This document shows, piece by piece, positions 1 to 9,392 of a stretch of DNA of 64,000 bases. Source of the stretch: Nitratidesulfovibrio sp. SRB-5 (GTDB taxonomy: Bacteria > Desulfobacterota > Desulfovibrionia > Desulfovibrionales > Desulfovibrionaceae); contig NZ_JAIOTY010000002.1 in assembly GCF_019931275.1 (NCBI RefSeq), positions 1,204,631 through 1,268,630 on the forward strand, given 5' to 3'. Each line of letters opens with the position of its first letter. The stretch's first letter is position 1. The position numbers and the translations under genes were made by a program. The notes under the pieces were generated by a model that was not told the origin of the DNA, searched no databases, and saw only the letters and a program-made list of their open reading frames with translations.

Positions 1-197
1 CGGTTCGAAAAGCCATACCACAATGGTTGCGGCATGCAAACCGGAGCGGGATGCTTTTTCAGTGGGTGCTGCAAAAATGTCTATTTTTACAAAAAAGAAA
101 CTATAAGATCATCATCTGTTACCAAAATGGAAAAATATAAAAAACCCTGATTTGCGCAATATGCCGAATTCATTGGAAGCGACCTTTTTGTAGCAAA

Positions 198-212
198 TGG
201 CACGCTCCTTGC
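198..212 (+). promoter_or_regulatory. sigma-54 promoter of amt-glnB-glnD
   Basis: TGGCACG, four bases, then TTGC. GG at 199-200 and GC at 211-212 are 12 bp apart, the exact sigma-54 spacing. The start point would be near 224, giving a leader of about 70 nt before amt. An AT-rich tract at about 70-190 could bend DNA (IHF-like). Short dyads lie upstream, ACCA-CAA-TGGT near 17-27 and TTGCGCAA at 152-159, but neither is a clear NtrC site. Confidence 0.85.
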
Positions 213-293
213 CTTTACCATGGCATCGTTCGGGTTTGCCCCTGTCCTTTCGGTCCGGCAGGGGGTGTACGTCAACATTTCGAGGAGGTTCAC

Positions 294-1502
294 ATGAACG
301 CGGCGGATACCGCCTTCATCCTGGTCTGCTCCGCTCTGGTCATGTTCATGACCCCGGGGCTCGCCCTGTTCTACGGGGGGCTCGTGCGTGCGCGCAACGT
401 GCTGTCCACTACCATGCACAGCTTCATTCTTCTGGGCGTGGCCAGCATCGTCTGGGCGGTCATCGGCTACACGCTGGCGTTCGGCCCCGACATCGGCGGG
501 GTCATCGGCGGGCTTGATTTCGCCTTCCTGAACGGCGTGGGCATGGAACCCAGCGAATCGGTCACCAACATCCCGCACCTTCTGTTCATGGTGTTCCAGT
601 GCATGTTTGCTGTGATCACCCCGGCCCTCATTTCCGGCGCCTACGCCGAACGCATCCGCTTCCGTGCCATGCTGCTGTTCTCGGTGCTGTGGCTGGTGGT
701 GGTGTACGCCCCCATGGCCCACTGGGTGTGGGGTGGCGGCTGGATGTTCGGCCTTGGCGCGCTTGACTTTGCCGGTGGCGCCGTGGTGCACATGAGCTCC
801 GCCGCCGCCGCCCTGGCCGCCGCCCATGTGCTGGGCCGCCGCCATGGTTATGGCCGCGAGCCCTTCGTGCCCCACAACCTGCCCATGACCGTTCTTGGCG
901 CGGGCATCCTGTGGTTCGGCTGGTTCGGCTTCAACGCTGGCAGCGCCCTTGCCGCCAACGGCCTTGCCGCCAACGCCTTCGTCACCACGCACCTGTGCGC
1001 TGCTGCCGCCGTCATCAGCTGGGTGGCCGCAGAATGGCTGCACACCGGCAAGCCCACCACCCTTGGTGCCGCTTCCGGCGCCGTGGCCGGCCTTGTGGTC
1101 ATCACGCCCGCCGCTGGCTTCGTGGCGCCCATGCCCGCCATCATCATGGGCCTCATCGGCGGCGCCCTGTGCTACGGCGGCGTGCTGATGAAGCATGTCT
1201 TCAAGTACGACGACGCCCTGGACGTGGTGGGCGTGCACGGCGTGGGCGGCACCTTCGGCGCCCTGGCCACCGGCATCTTCGCCACCAGCGCCGTGAACAC
1301 CGCCTCCGGCCTGCTCGAAGGCAACCCCTCGCAGCTCTGGATCCAGTTCATCTCCGTGGTCGCCACCTGGCTGTTCTGCTACGTGGCCAGCCGCATCCTC
1401 TTCCATGTGGTTGACGCCCTTGTCGGCCTGCGCGCGGATACGGAATCGGAGATCGCGGGCCTCGACGTCAGCGAGCACAACGAGACGGGTTACCAGCTCT
1501 AA
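294..1502 (+). CDS. amt: ammonium transporter Amt
   Basis: Inner-membrane ammonium channel of the Amt/Rh family, 402 residues. The N-terminus runs straight into a membrane segment with TPGLALFYGGLVR, a hallmark of Amt. The two pore histidines can be placed in GGAVVHMSSA and VVGVHGVGG. About eleven hydrophobic segments are visible and the short cytoplasmic tail is acidic. A GAGGAGG ribosome site lies 7-8 bases before the ATG. It is first in an operon with glnB (85 bp on) and glnD, behind a sigma-54 promoter. This suggests expression under nitrogen limitation and gating of the channel by the neighbouring PII protein, as is known for AmtB-GlnK pairs. Confidence 0.96.
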   Translation: MNAADTAFILVCSALVMFMTPGLALFYGGLVRARNVLSTTMHSFILLGVASIVWAVIGYTLAFGPDIGGVIGGLDFAFLNGVGMEPSESVTNIPHLLFMVFQCMFAVITPALISGAYAERIRFRAMLLFSVLWLVVVYAPMAHWVWGGGWMFGLGALDFAGGAVVHMSSAAAALAAAHVLGRRHGYGREPFVPHNLPMTVLGAGILWFGWFGFNAGSALAANGLAANAFVTTHLCAAAAVISWVAAEWLHTGKPTTLGAASGAVAGLVVITPAAGFVAPMPAIIMGLIGGALCYGGVLMKHVFKYDDALDVVGVHGVGGTFGALATGIFATSAVNTASGLLEGNPSQLWIQFISVVATWLFCYVASRILFHVVDALVGLRADTESEIAGLDVSEHNETGYQL

Positions 1503-1925
<423 letters not shown>

Positions 1926-2016
1926 CCGCAACATACAGCAATCCATGGGCGGCGCCTCGGCAGCGAACGGGGCGCCGCCCGTCCATACCCACCCTCCAGC
2001 CACCCCCGATTCTTCC

Positions 2017-4920
2017 ATGACGCAGGCACACGGGCCATCTTCCTCCGCTCCCGCCGGCAGTTCCGGCACGCCGCGCGATGCCGCATCGGTGCTGCGCGAA
2101 GGGCGCGCCGCGCTGCTCGAAGGCCTGGACGCCTCCCTGCCCCCCACGGACGCGGCACCGCAGGAAAATGCCTGCGCGGCCCGACCCGACGCGTACTGCC
2201 GCGACACCGCGCCCCCGTTCTCGTCCATGAGCGCGTCGCGTTTCGAGCGGGCCTACAGCCGCCTGCTGGACGACTATTTTCGCCTTCGCTTCGCCGAACT
2301 GCGCGGCGGCCACGACAAGGTGGCCCTGGTGGCCGTGGGCGGCTACGGCCGCGAGGAGCTGTGCCTGGGGTCGGACATCGACATCCTGATCCTGTGCGGT
2401 CGTTCCATCCCGCCGCAGGCCATCGACCTGGCCCAGCCGCTGTTTCTGCCCCTGTGGGACGCGGGCTACACCCTTGGGCACGGGTTTCGCACCATAGGCG
2501 ACTGCGTGAAGCTGGCCGCCAAGGATCACAAGGTGCTGGCCAGCCTGCTGGACGCGCGGCTGATTACCGGCAACGAGGCCCTGTTCCGCGAGATGGTGGA
2601 CCGCCTGAACGACAAGGTGCTGCCGCGCCGGGGGGCCTCGTTCCTGTCATGGAACGACGAGGAGCACGAACGCAGGCGCGCCTCGCACGGCGACGGCGCC
2701 GTGCTGCTGGAGCCCAACCTGAAGGAAGGGTTGGGCGGCCTGCGCGACTACCACCGCATCCTGTGGCTGGGCCGCATCCGCAACGAGGCGGGCACGGTGG
2801 AGGAAATCCTGGCCCAGGCCGGGTTTTCCGCGTCCGATGCCGCCCTGCTGCGCGAAAGCGTGGGCTTTCTGCACGACGTGCGCAACCTGCTGCACCATCT
2901 TTCGCACCGCAAGAACGACCAGCTGTTCCTGGACCTGCAACCGGAAATCGCCGCGCGCCTCGGCTTTCGCGAATGCGGCAACCTGCTGGCCGTGGAATGC
3001 TTTCTGGGCCGCCTGCACCGGTGCATGTCGCACATCAAGGCCCTGTCCGCCGCCTTCCGGGGCATCCCCGGCGGGCCGGTGCATCCCGACCAGCCCTGTC
3101 CCGAGGTGGAAGGCCCCGTGGTCATGGCGGGCGGCACGCTGCACATCTGCCTGCCCGACCCGGCGGTGGTCACCCCCGGCCTGGCCCTTTCCGCCTTCGT
3201 GCGTGCCGCCCAATGGCCCGGTCCCGATGCCCCCGCCCCAGACTGGAATACCCGCAAGGCCATGGAGCAGGCGCTGCAACAGGCCCTGTCCGGCAAGGAG
3301 GGCGCCCTGTCCGGGCCCGAGGTGGGCGCGGCGCTGATGCGCATCCTGGGGTCCGGCAAGGCGTTTCCCGTGCTGGGGCACATGGACGAGACGGGTCTTT
3401 TGCCCGCCATCCTGCCCGCCTATGCCGAAGCGCGCGACCGGGTGCAGTTCGACGGGTTTCACACCTATCCCGTGGGCATGCACACCCTGTTCGTTATCCG
3501 CCAGCTGGAATCGCTGGCAAGTGAAGATTTCGAGCCGTTTTCCGGCTTCTGGCGCGGCGGTTGTCTGAGCGTTCCGGAAGGGCAGACCGGCATGGGCGAA
3601 GGCGCCGCCCGCATGCCCGCGCAGCCGTCCGGGCATGACGCGGATGCCGCGCGCGACAGGCTGTGCCTGCTGCTGGCCGCACTGCTGCACGACCTTGGCA
3701 AGGGCGGGGCCGACGCCTCGCACCATTCCGAGGTGGGGGCCGAGATGGCCATGCGCCTGTTGTCCGAGTGGGGCGCGCCGCCCGAGATCATCGACGATGT
3801 GGTCTTTCTGGTGCTGCACCACCTGCTGCTCATCCGCACCGCCCAGCGCCGCGACCTCAACGATGAATCCGTGGTTGCCCAGTGCGCGGGCACCGTGGGC
3901 AGCCTGCGCCGCCTGAACATGCTCTACCTGCTCACCCACGCCGATTCCATGGCCACGGGCCACAAGGCGTGGAACCGCTGGACCGCCAGCCTGCTGTACG
4001 AACTGCACGGCAAGGTGGCCAACATGCTGCGCGACGGGCAACTTGCGGGCACGCAGACCGCCCAGGCCATCGCGCGCACGCGCGACATGGCGCGGGCCCT
4101 GGTGCGCGAGCGGCAGTCGGCGCTGCACTACACGCTGGAAACGGCGGGGCTGTATCTGGATGCCATGCCCTCGCGCTATCTGCTGGCCATGCCGCCGGAA
4201 GACATCGTGCGGCACATGTCGCTGGTCTATCAGCTGAACCGCGACGTGGCCGAATCCCGCCGCCGCCTGCCCGAGGACAGGGCCGAGCGGGGCGTGGTGG
4301 TGCTGGAGGGCAGGCCGCTGCACGGCGGGCGCGACAGCGAGCTGTGGGAGGTGCTGGTGGCCGCGCGCGACCAGTCCGGGCTGTTCGCCACCATTGCCGG
4401 GGTGCTTTCGCTGCACGGTTTGAACGTGTTCGGGGCCGATGCCTATGTGTGGAGCGACGGCACCGTGCTGGACATCTTTCATGTTACCGCGCCGCCGGAC
4501 CCGCTGTATGCCAGGGATTTCTGGGGCAAGGTGCGCGGGGCCGTCCATTTCGCGCTGACGGGCAAGCTGTCGCTGGATTACCGGCTGGAGCAGGCCCGCG
4601 CGTCCAACGCGCTGAAGCACAAGGTGCCCAGTGTGCTGCTGGATGCGGTGCGTCGTCCGCCAGAGGTGCGCATCGACAACGAGTTGTCGGACTTCCACAC
4701 CGTGGTGGAGGTGTTTGCGCCGGACCGGCCCGCGCTGCTGTATGATGTCGCCCGGGTGTTGCAGGCGTTGCAGCTGGACATCCTGTTCGCCAAGATCGCC
4801 ACCTTGGGCAACCGCACGTCGGACAGTTTTTCGGTGCGCACGGTGTACGGCCAGAAGATCACCGACGAGCAGCAGATGGACGAGGTGCGCGCGGCCCTGC
4901 TGCACGTGGTGTCGCAGTAG
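2017..4920 (+). CDS. glnD: PII uridylyltransferase / uridylyl-removing enzyme GlnD
   Basis: Bifunctional sensor that adds UMP to PII when glutamine is low and removes it when glutamine is high. From 2017 it has 967 residues, somewhat longer than the usual 850-900. The nucleotidyltransferase motif GGYGREELCLGSDIDILIL is at about residue 107, the HD hydrolase motif LLHDLGKGG near 555, and two ACT domains fill the last ~200 residues. Start is uncertain: no ATG (1945, 2017, 2227) has a good ribosome site. 2017 is chosen because the family-like N-terminal stretch VLREGRAALLEGLD follows it. The frame stays open back into glnB, so translational coupling is possible. A hydrophilic Ala/Pro/Ser N-terminus and a Gly-rich insert near residue 515-545 are extra. 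Confidence 0.93.
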   Translation: MTQAHGPSSSAPAGSSGTPRDAASVLREGRAALLEGLDASLPPTDAAPQENACAARPDAYCRDTAPPFSSMSASRFERAYSRLLDDYFRLRFAELRGGHDKVALVAVGGYGREELCLGSDIDILILCGRSIPPQAIDLAQPLFLPLWDAGYTLGHGFRTIGDCVKLAAKDHKVLASLLDARLITGNEALFREMVDRLNDKVLPRRGASFLSWNDEEHERRRASHGDGAVLLEPNLKEGLGGLRDYHRILWLGRIRNEAGTVEEILAQAGFSASDAALLRESVGFLHDVRNLLHHLSHRKNDQLFLDLQPEIAARLGFRECGNLLAVECFLGRLHRCMSHIKALSAAFRGIPGGPVHPDQPCPEVEGPVVMAGGTLHICLPDPAVVTPGLALSAFVRAAQWPGPDAPAPDWNTRKAMEQALQQALSGKEGALSGPEVGAALMRILGSGKAFPVLGHMDETGLLPAILPAYAEARDRVQFDGFHTYPVGMHTLFVIRQLESLASEDFEPFSGFWRGGCLSVPEGQTGMGEGAARMPAQPSGHDADAARDRLCLLLAALLHDLGKGGADASHHSEVGAEMAMRLLSEWGAPPEIIDDVVFLVLHHLLLIRTAQRRDLNDESVVAQCAGTVGSLRRLNMLYLLTHADSMATGHKAWNRWTASLLYELHGKVANMLRDGQLAGTQTAQAIARTRDMARALVRERQSALHYTLETAGLYLDAMPSRYLLAMPPEDIVRHMSLVYQLNRDVAESRRRLPEDRAERGVVVLEGRPLHGGRDSELWEVLVAARDQSGLFATIAGVLSLHGLNVFGADAYVWSDGTVLDIFHVTAPPDPLYARDFWGKVRGAVHFALTGKLSLDYRLEQARASNALKHKVPSVLLDAVRRPPEVRIDNELSDFHTVVEVFAPDRPALLYDVARVLQALQLDILFAKIATLGNRTSDSFSVRTVYGQKITDEQQMDEVRAALLHVVSQ

Positions 4921-5140
4921 GGACTGCATTTCTTCCTGCGGAGCGGTCGCCTTGCGGGAGCAGTTCGTCCGCAGCCATCTTCGTTTTTTTAAGCCTCCGG
5001 CGGGCAGGGGGCCTTGTGCGCGTTGCGATCAGTATCCGCGCTTTGCGGTCCCTATCCGCAAGGTTCGCTGCACTCACCTAACGGCTAGGGCAATGCTCGA
5101 AGACTCGCATAACGGCGACCGTCCCCTGTACCCTCGTTTC
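4921..5140. other. gene-free stretch after glnD
   Basis: No convincing reading frame. A CTGCGGA/TCCGCAG hairpin (4936-4974) followed ten bases later by seven Ts (4984-4990) could be a first, weak terminator of glnD. A second small hairpin TTGCGG/CCGCAA lies near 5043-5060. A stronger terminator begins at 5141. A short untranslated RNA between the two terminators cannot be excluded, but I see no promoter. Confidence 0.4.
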
Positions 5141-5187
5141 GTGCGTTCCTGATGCCGGTGCATCCCTTGGGAACGCACGTTTTTTTT
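5141..5187 (+). terminator. intrinsic terminator after glnD
   Basis: Nine-base-pair stem GTGCGTTCC/GGAACGCAC (5141-5149 with 5170-5178), a 20-nt loop and eight Ts at 5180-5187. Orientation fits the end of the amt-glnB-glnD transcript, 220 bp after the glnD stop. Confidence 0.85.
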
Positions 5188-5319
5188 GTTATCCAGCGTG
5201 GGCGACGCGACAATGCGGGGCAGGGCGAAGGTGCAATGCCCCGCGAACTGATTTGCGCGGCGGTCGCGCGGATGGGAACAGGGCCGGGCAGGCGGATTTT
5301 CACGGCACACGGAGGCAGC

Positions 5320-6000
5320 ATGTTCGAGCGGTATGCCGCGCAGGTGGACGAGTGGCGCGACGTTCATTCCGGGGTGGACTTCATCAACAGCCGCAGGCAG
5401 GGCGAGGCCGAGGCGCGCGCGCTGCTGGATGCGGCCTATGGTCCGGGCGGCAGCGGGGTCATGTCTGCCGAAGACTTCCGGGCCCTGTGCATGGCCGTGA
5501 ACCGCGAATGCATCGAGGGCAGCGTGCCCAAGCGCATCACCTGCACCCGATTCGGGGCGGGGCTGGCCAGCCTGTTGCGGCTTGCGCCGCGCATGGGCGA
5601 GCTTGGCCCGTGGCTGTCCGGGCTGTGGGCGCTGCCCGTTGCCGGTAGCGTGGACGCGGTATTGGGCGAGGCCTTTCGCCTGCACGAGGCGCGCAGGGTT
5701 GCGGGCGTGGGCGTCCTTGCGCTGTCGCTGCTGCTGTACCTGAAGTCGGGCGCGAATATGGGCACGGACAACGAGACCGACGACGCGGATTTCTTTCTGC
5801 CGTGCACCCCGGCCCTGTGGCGGGGGCTGGCCTTCCTGAAGGGGCAGGCGGTGCGTGAGGGCTCCGGCCCGCGCACGCAGGCCGACTACCGGCGTTTTTT
5901 GCTCGACGCTCATGCCCTGCGCGAGCGGTTCTGCCTGCTGCCGCTGGAGGTGGACTTCGCGCTGGCCCGCGCCGAGGCCTTGCGCGTCGCCGGTCGTTGA
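5320..6000 (+). CDS. hypothetical protein
   Basis: 226-residue soluble protein that I do not recognise. The open frame extends upstream to 5152, but GGAGG five bases before the ATG at 5320 (MFERYAAQVDEW) decides the start. The earlier frame runs through the glnD terminator. It is mostly alpha-helical by appearance, with a moderately hydrophobic stretch around GVGVLALSLLLYLKSG (about residues 130-145) too short and charged at its edges to be a sure membrane segment. No metal or nucleotide motif is seen. Codon use resembles its neighbours. It stands alone between the glnD terminator and the convergent ABC transporter operon. Confidence 0.75.
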   Translation: MFERYAAQVDEWRDVHSGVDFINSRRQGEAEARALLDAAYGPGGSGVMSAEDFRALCMAVNRECIEGSVPKRITCTRFGAGLASLLRLAPRMGELGPWLSGLWALPVAGSVDAVLGEAFRLHEARRVAGVGVLALSLLLYLKSGANMGTDNETDDADFFLPCTPALWRGLAFLKGQAVREGSGPRTQADYRRFLLDAHALRERFCLLPLEVDFALARAEALRVAGR

Positions 6001-6170
6001 GGCGGGCCGCTGCCCGTCATCGCGGACCATTCCTGTTTTTGCGGAGTAATCCGGGCCGGGGCCACGTTCCGGCCCGGTGGCATTTCCGCTCCGGTAGATT
6101 GCGCAGCCTTGTCTGGCGGCCAGCCATCAGGCCGGGTATTCCCTGACTGCCGGACAATGCGGCAGGCACG

Positions 6171-6203
6171 CAAAAACGGGCCGCCCCTTGTGGAGCGGCC
6201 CGT
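6171..6203 (-). terminator. terminator of the amino acid ABC operon
   Basis: Read on the minus strand, a 9-bp stem ACGGGCCGC/GCGGCCCGT (6203-6195 with 6184-6176) is followed by five Ts. It lies about 40 bp after the ATPase stop codon. Confidence 0.8.
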
Positions 6204-6240
6204 TCGCATTCGTCCCGTTGCCTGCGGCGCGGCGGGCGCG

Positions 6241-6987
6241 CTACAGAATCTGGTTCAGGAACTTCTGGAGGCGCGGGTGCTTGGGCGCGCCGAAGAAATC
6301 CTGCGGCGCGTTTTCTTCCAGCACCTGGCCGTGGTCCATGAAGATGATGCGGTCGGCCACTTCGCGGGCAAAGCCCATTTCGTGGGTCACGCAGACCATG
6401 GTCATGCCTTCGCGGGCCAGGGTGACCATGACGTCCAGCACTTCGCCGATCATTTCCGGGTCCAGCGCGCTGGTGGGTTCGTCGAACAGCATGATCTTGG
6501 GGTTCATGGCCAGGGCGCGGGCAATGGCCACGCGCTGCTGCTGCCCGCCCGAAAGCATGGCCGGAAACACGTTGGCCTTGTCGCTGATGCCCACCTTCTT
6601 CAGCAGTTCCAGCGCCCGGCTTTCCGCCTCGGCGCGCGGGGTCTTGCGCAGCCGCATGGGGGCCATGGTCAGGTTCTGCAGCACGGTCTTGTGCGGAAAG
6701 AGGTTGAAGCTCTGGAAGACCATGCCCAGTTCCTGGCGGATCTTGTTGATGTCGTTGTCGGGCGAGTTCACGTCCTGCCCGTCCACGATGATGGTGCCCT
6801 TGTCCACCGTTTCCAGCCGGTTGATGGAGCGCAGCAGGGTGGACTTGCCCGAGCCGGACGGACCGCAGATGACCACCTTTTCGCCGGGCATCACGTCAAG
6901 GCTGACGTCGTTGAGGGCCGTCAGCTCGCCGAAGAACTTCCAGGCGTGGCTGATGCGGATGATGGGTTCGACGCTATCGGCGGTCAT
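6241..6987 (-). CDS. polar amino acid ABC transporter, ATP-binding protein
   Basis: Cytoplasmic ATPase of a GlnQ/HisP-type importer, 248 residues, full family length. Walker A is GPSGSGKST (about residues 37-45), the ABC signature is [14 protein letters not shown] and Walker B is [12 protein letters not shown], followed by the switch histidine in CVTHEMGFA. Its start overlaps the permease gene by 14 bp, so the two are translationally coupled. It is the last gene of the operon and a strong terminator follows. The specific amino acid cannot be told from the ATPase. Confidence 0.93.
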   Translation of the reverse strand: MTADSVEPIIRISHAWKFFGELTALNDVSLDVMPGEKVVICGPSGSGKSTLLRSINRLETVDKGTIIVDGQDVNSPDNDINKIRQELGMVFQSFNLFPHKTVLQNLTMAPMRLRKTPRAEAESRALELLKKVGISDKANVFPAMLSGGQQQRVAIARALAMNPKIMLFDEPTSALDPEMIGEVLDVMVTLAREGMTMVCVTHEMGFAREVADRIIFMDHGQVLEENAPQDFFGAPKHPRLQKFLNQIL

Positions 6988-7765
6988 AGTAGTTCAACCT
7001 CGATTCCATGATGCTGACGCCCTTGGACAGGAACAGCGTGATCAACAGGTAGATGAGGGCGACCATGGTGTACGTCTCGAAGTACAGGAAGCTCTCCGAG
7101 GCGAATTCGCGCCCGCGACGCAGGATGTCGGCCACGGCGATGATGGACACCAGCGAGGTGTCCTTCAGCATGGCGATGAATTCGTTGCCCACCGGCGGCA
7201 GGATGGTGCGCCACGCCTGCGGCAGGATGACCATGAACATGGTCTCCGCCCGGTTGAAGCCCAGCGAGCGGGCGGCTTCGGTCTGGCCCTTGGAGATGGA
7301 GTCGATGCCCGCGCGGAACACCTCGCCCATGTAGGCGCCGTAGCACACGCTGAGGGCGATGATGGCGGCCAGCAGGTCCGGCACCTTCAGGAACCGGCCA
7401 AGGGCGTAGTAGATGTAGAAAAGCTGCACCAGCAGGGGAATGCCCCGCACCACTTCCACGTAGGTGGAGGCCACCAGGTTGATCAGCCGGTTGCGCGACA
7501 GGCGGCCAAGCCCGGTGATGAGCCCGATGGGGATGGAGCACAGGATGGACAGCACGGTCACCTTGAAGGTGACGGCAATGCCGTCGGGCAGGAATTGCAG
7601 CAACCGCCAGTAGGGTTCGGGCCTGCTCGTGCACAGGTAGACGAGCGCGGCCAGCGCGCCCACGAAGGAGATGGACCATGCGGTTATGATCCGCCGTTCC
7701 TTCGGGTCCGGTATGATCGCGCCGTCGGTGATGACGATGCGGACGTTCTGGGGTTCGTTGGTCAT
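6974..7765 (-). CDS. polar amino acid ABC transporter, permease
   Basis: Inner-membrane subunit of the HisMQ/GlnP family, 263 residues. A hydrophilic N-terminus (about 28 residues) precedes a first membrane segment, and about five segments follow. The EAA loop that docks on the ATPase is seen as [22 protein letters not shown] (around residue 165). Only one permease gene is present, so a homodimer is likely. The final residues NYYDRR lie in the overlap with the ATPase gene. The upstream hairpin at 7796-7825 separates it from the binding-protein gene and probably lowers its expression. Confidence 0.92.
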   Translation of the reverse strand: MTNEPQNVRIVITDGAIIPDPKERRIITAWSISFVGALAALVYLCTSRPEPYWRLLQFLPDGIAVTFKVTVLSILCSIPIGLITGLGRLSRNRLINLVASTYVEVVRGIPLLVQLFYIYYALGRFLKVPDLLAAIIALSVCYGAYMGEVFRAGIDSISKGQTEAARSLGFNRAETMFMVILPQAWRTILPPVGNEFIAMLKDTSLVSIIAVADILRRGREFASESFLYFETYTMVALIYLLITLFLSKGVSIMESRLNYYDRR

Positions 7766-7789
7766 GGCGTCTCTGAGGCTTTGGCGTTG

Positions 7790-7825
7790 AAAAACGGGGG
7801 ACCGGCGTAATACCGCCAGTCCCCC
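7790..7825 (-). terminator. attenuator-like hairpin between binding-protein and permease genes
   Basis: On the minus strand GGGGGACTGGCGG pairs with CGCCGGTCCCCC (7825-7796, one mismatch near the loop) and is followed by CGTTTTTC. It sits in the 89-bp gap between the two genes. Such partial terminators usually allow excess binding protein over membrane parts, and the hairpin would also protect the upstream mRNA 3' end. Confidence 0.7.
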
Positions 7826-7854
7826 ATGGTGCGCAAGTATCTAGCCGGGCACGG

Positions 7855-8595
7855 CTAGCGGCCGATCCACTTTTCGCGGAGCTGCTTGTCGATGCCCTTG
7901 GCCTTCACGGCGGCGATGCCCTTGTTCAGAAGGTCCAGAACTTCCTTGTTCCCCTTCTTCACGGCGATGCCGTAGAATTCCTTTTCCTGGGTTTCGATGA
8001 CGAAGGCGATCTTCATCTTGGCGGCGTACTGTTCCTGCTGCAGGGCGTAGCTGGCGGCAACGGGGTCGTCGCACACCACGCCGTCGATGCGGCCGTTGAA
8101 CAGGTCTTCCATGGCCAGGCCGATTTCGTCGTACGACTTGGGGGTGACGCCGGCGGTCTTCTTGATGGTGAAGTAGCCGGTGGTGCTGATCTGGCCGCCA
8201 AGGGTCTTGCCCTTCATTTCGTCCAGCTTGGTGACGTTGGTGGTCTTGGGCACCACGAGGGCCTGGCGCACTTCGTAGTAGGGGGCGGTGAAGTCCATGG
8301 CGTTCTTGCGTTCGTCGGTGATGGACACCGAGGAGACGATGGCGTCGTAGCTGCCGGATTCGAGCCCGGCGAAGATGCCGTCCCAGGCCACGTTCTTGTG
8401 CACTATCTTGAAGCCTGCTTCCTTGGCCATGGCGTCGGTGTAATCGACGGAGAAGCCGACGAGGTTCTTGTTCGCGTCAACGAATTCCATGGGCGGCCAG
8501 GTGGCGTCCTGGGCAACGACAATGGTCTTCTCGGCAAAGGCCACGTTGGCGGTGACCAGCAGGGCCGCAAGGGTGAGGACGATCTTCTTCAGCAT
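7855..8595 (-). CDS. amino acid ABC transporter, periplasmic binding protein
   Basis: Family 3 solute-binding protein, 246 residues from MLKKIVLTLAALL. The start is set by GAGGAG seven bases upstream. The open frame continues upstream without a ribosome site. A signal peptide of about 21 residues ends at AFA. Mature sequence begins EKTIVVAQDATWPPMEFVD, and the family pattern GFSVDYTDAMAKEAG follows, as does the domain-2 signature GSYDAIVSSVSITDERK. No lipobox, so it is freely periplasmic. First gene of the operon, with its own promoter region at 8640-8730. Confidence 0.93.
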   Translation of the reverse strand: MLKKIVLTLAALLVTANVAFAEKTIVVAQDATWPPMEFVDANKNLVGFSVDYTDAMAKEAGFKIVHKNVAWDGIFAGLESGSYDAIVSSVSITDERKNAMDFTAPYYEVRQALVVPKTTNVTKLDEMKGKTLGGQISTTGYFTIKKTAGVTPKSYDEIGLAMEDLFNGRIDGVVCDDPVAASYALQQEQYAAKMKIAFVIETQEKEFYGIAVKKGNKEVLDLLNKGIAAVKAKGIDKQLREKWIGR

Positions 8596-8650
8596 CCCGG
8601 ATTCTCCTCTGGACATGTGGTTGGTGTGACGGACGGACTTCCCTTTCTGG

Positions 8651-8725
8651 AGTATAAGTGGGCAAATTGTCAATGAATGAGTGAGGAAACGCCAGCCCCT
8701 GGCGGCTTGATTGACACATTTGTCA
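8651..8725 (-). promoter_or_regulatory. possible promoter and dyad upstream of the amino acid ABC operon
   Basis: On the minus strand a good -10 hexamer TATACT (8656-8651) lies about 55 bp before the start codon. A perfect TTGACA (8673-8668) is only 11 bases upstream of it, too close for a standard pair. The correctly spaced -35 would be the poor CATTCA. Further up, TGACA-N4-TGTCA (8712-8725) is a 14-bp dyad that could be an operator. Confidence 0.4.
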
Positions 8726-8786
8726 CCACTTCGCAGGGGCGACCCGCCGGGAGGGCGCGCATTCACGCGGCCTCGTGCGGGCATCC

Positions 8787-9392
8787 CTACAGCCAGGTGA
8801 AGATGGCCGTCACCAGGATGGGCACGGCCACGGTCAGCACCATGCCGCTGAATACGGCGATGATGCCGTAACGCTCACCGGCGTAGCGGGCGATGATGGG
8901 CAGGCTGGTGTCCATGCTGGTGGCCCCGCCCGCCATGACCGGGGCCAGCCCGCCGAACAGGCGCACCAGCAGGGGGGCGGACAGCAGGGTGACCAGCTCG
9001 CGCGAGATGTTGGCGATGAGCGCCATGGAGCCGAGGGCCGCGTCGCCCATTTTCGTTATCATGATGCTGGACAGGCTGTAGTAGCCAAAGCCCGCGCCCA
9101 CGCCCAGCACGTCGCGCAAGGGCATGTCGCCCAGCAGGGCCCACGCCGCCAGCGAGCCGCCAAGGGTGCCGATGCCCACGAACAGCGGCACCAGCGCCAC
9201 CTTCACGTGCAGTTCGCGCAGGATGCGGAACGAGCGGGTATCGAACCCGATGCCCATGCCCACCACGAACAGCAGCATGTACAGCGCCCACGAGGCCAGG
9301 TCGCCCGCCTGGTCGGCCCTGGGGATGATGTCCAGCTTGCCCAGCAGCACGCCGGACAGGAAGAAGCCGAGAATGATCAGGCTGCCCTTCAT
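8787..9392 (-). CDS. LysO-family lysine exporter, C-terminal half
   Basis: 201-residue inner-membrane protein matching the larger, C-terminal part of the LysO (DUF340/YbjE) lysine exporter. Conserved features are GMGIGFDTRS, GAGFGYYSLSSI and GGATSMDTSLPII, with about six hydrophobic segments. The E. coli protein is one chain of about 300 residues. Here the first membrane segments are encoded by the preceding gene, which overlaps this one by four bases (ATGA). The two products presumably assemble. The substrate lysine is inferred from the family only. Confidence 0.85.
   Translation of the reverse strand: MKGSLIILGFFLSGVLLGKLDIIPRADQAGDLASWALYMLLFVVGMGIGFDTRSFRILRELHVKVALVPLFVGIGTLGGSLAAWALLGDMPLRDVLGVGAGFGYYSLSSIMITKMGDAALGSMALIANISRELVTLLSAPLLVRLFGGLAPVMAGGATSMDTSLPIIARYAGERYGIIAVFSGMVLTVAVPILVTAIFTWL

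Noticed and set aside
1-20. GGTTCGAAA at the window start as the 3' part of a tRNA
   Set aside because: The bases after the putative T loop do not pair with those before it, and no acceptor or CCA follows.
2647-4929. 760-codon minus-strand frame opposite glnD
   Set aside because: Shadow of glnD; no ribosome site and no motif.
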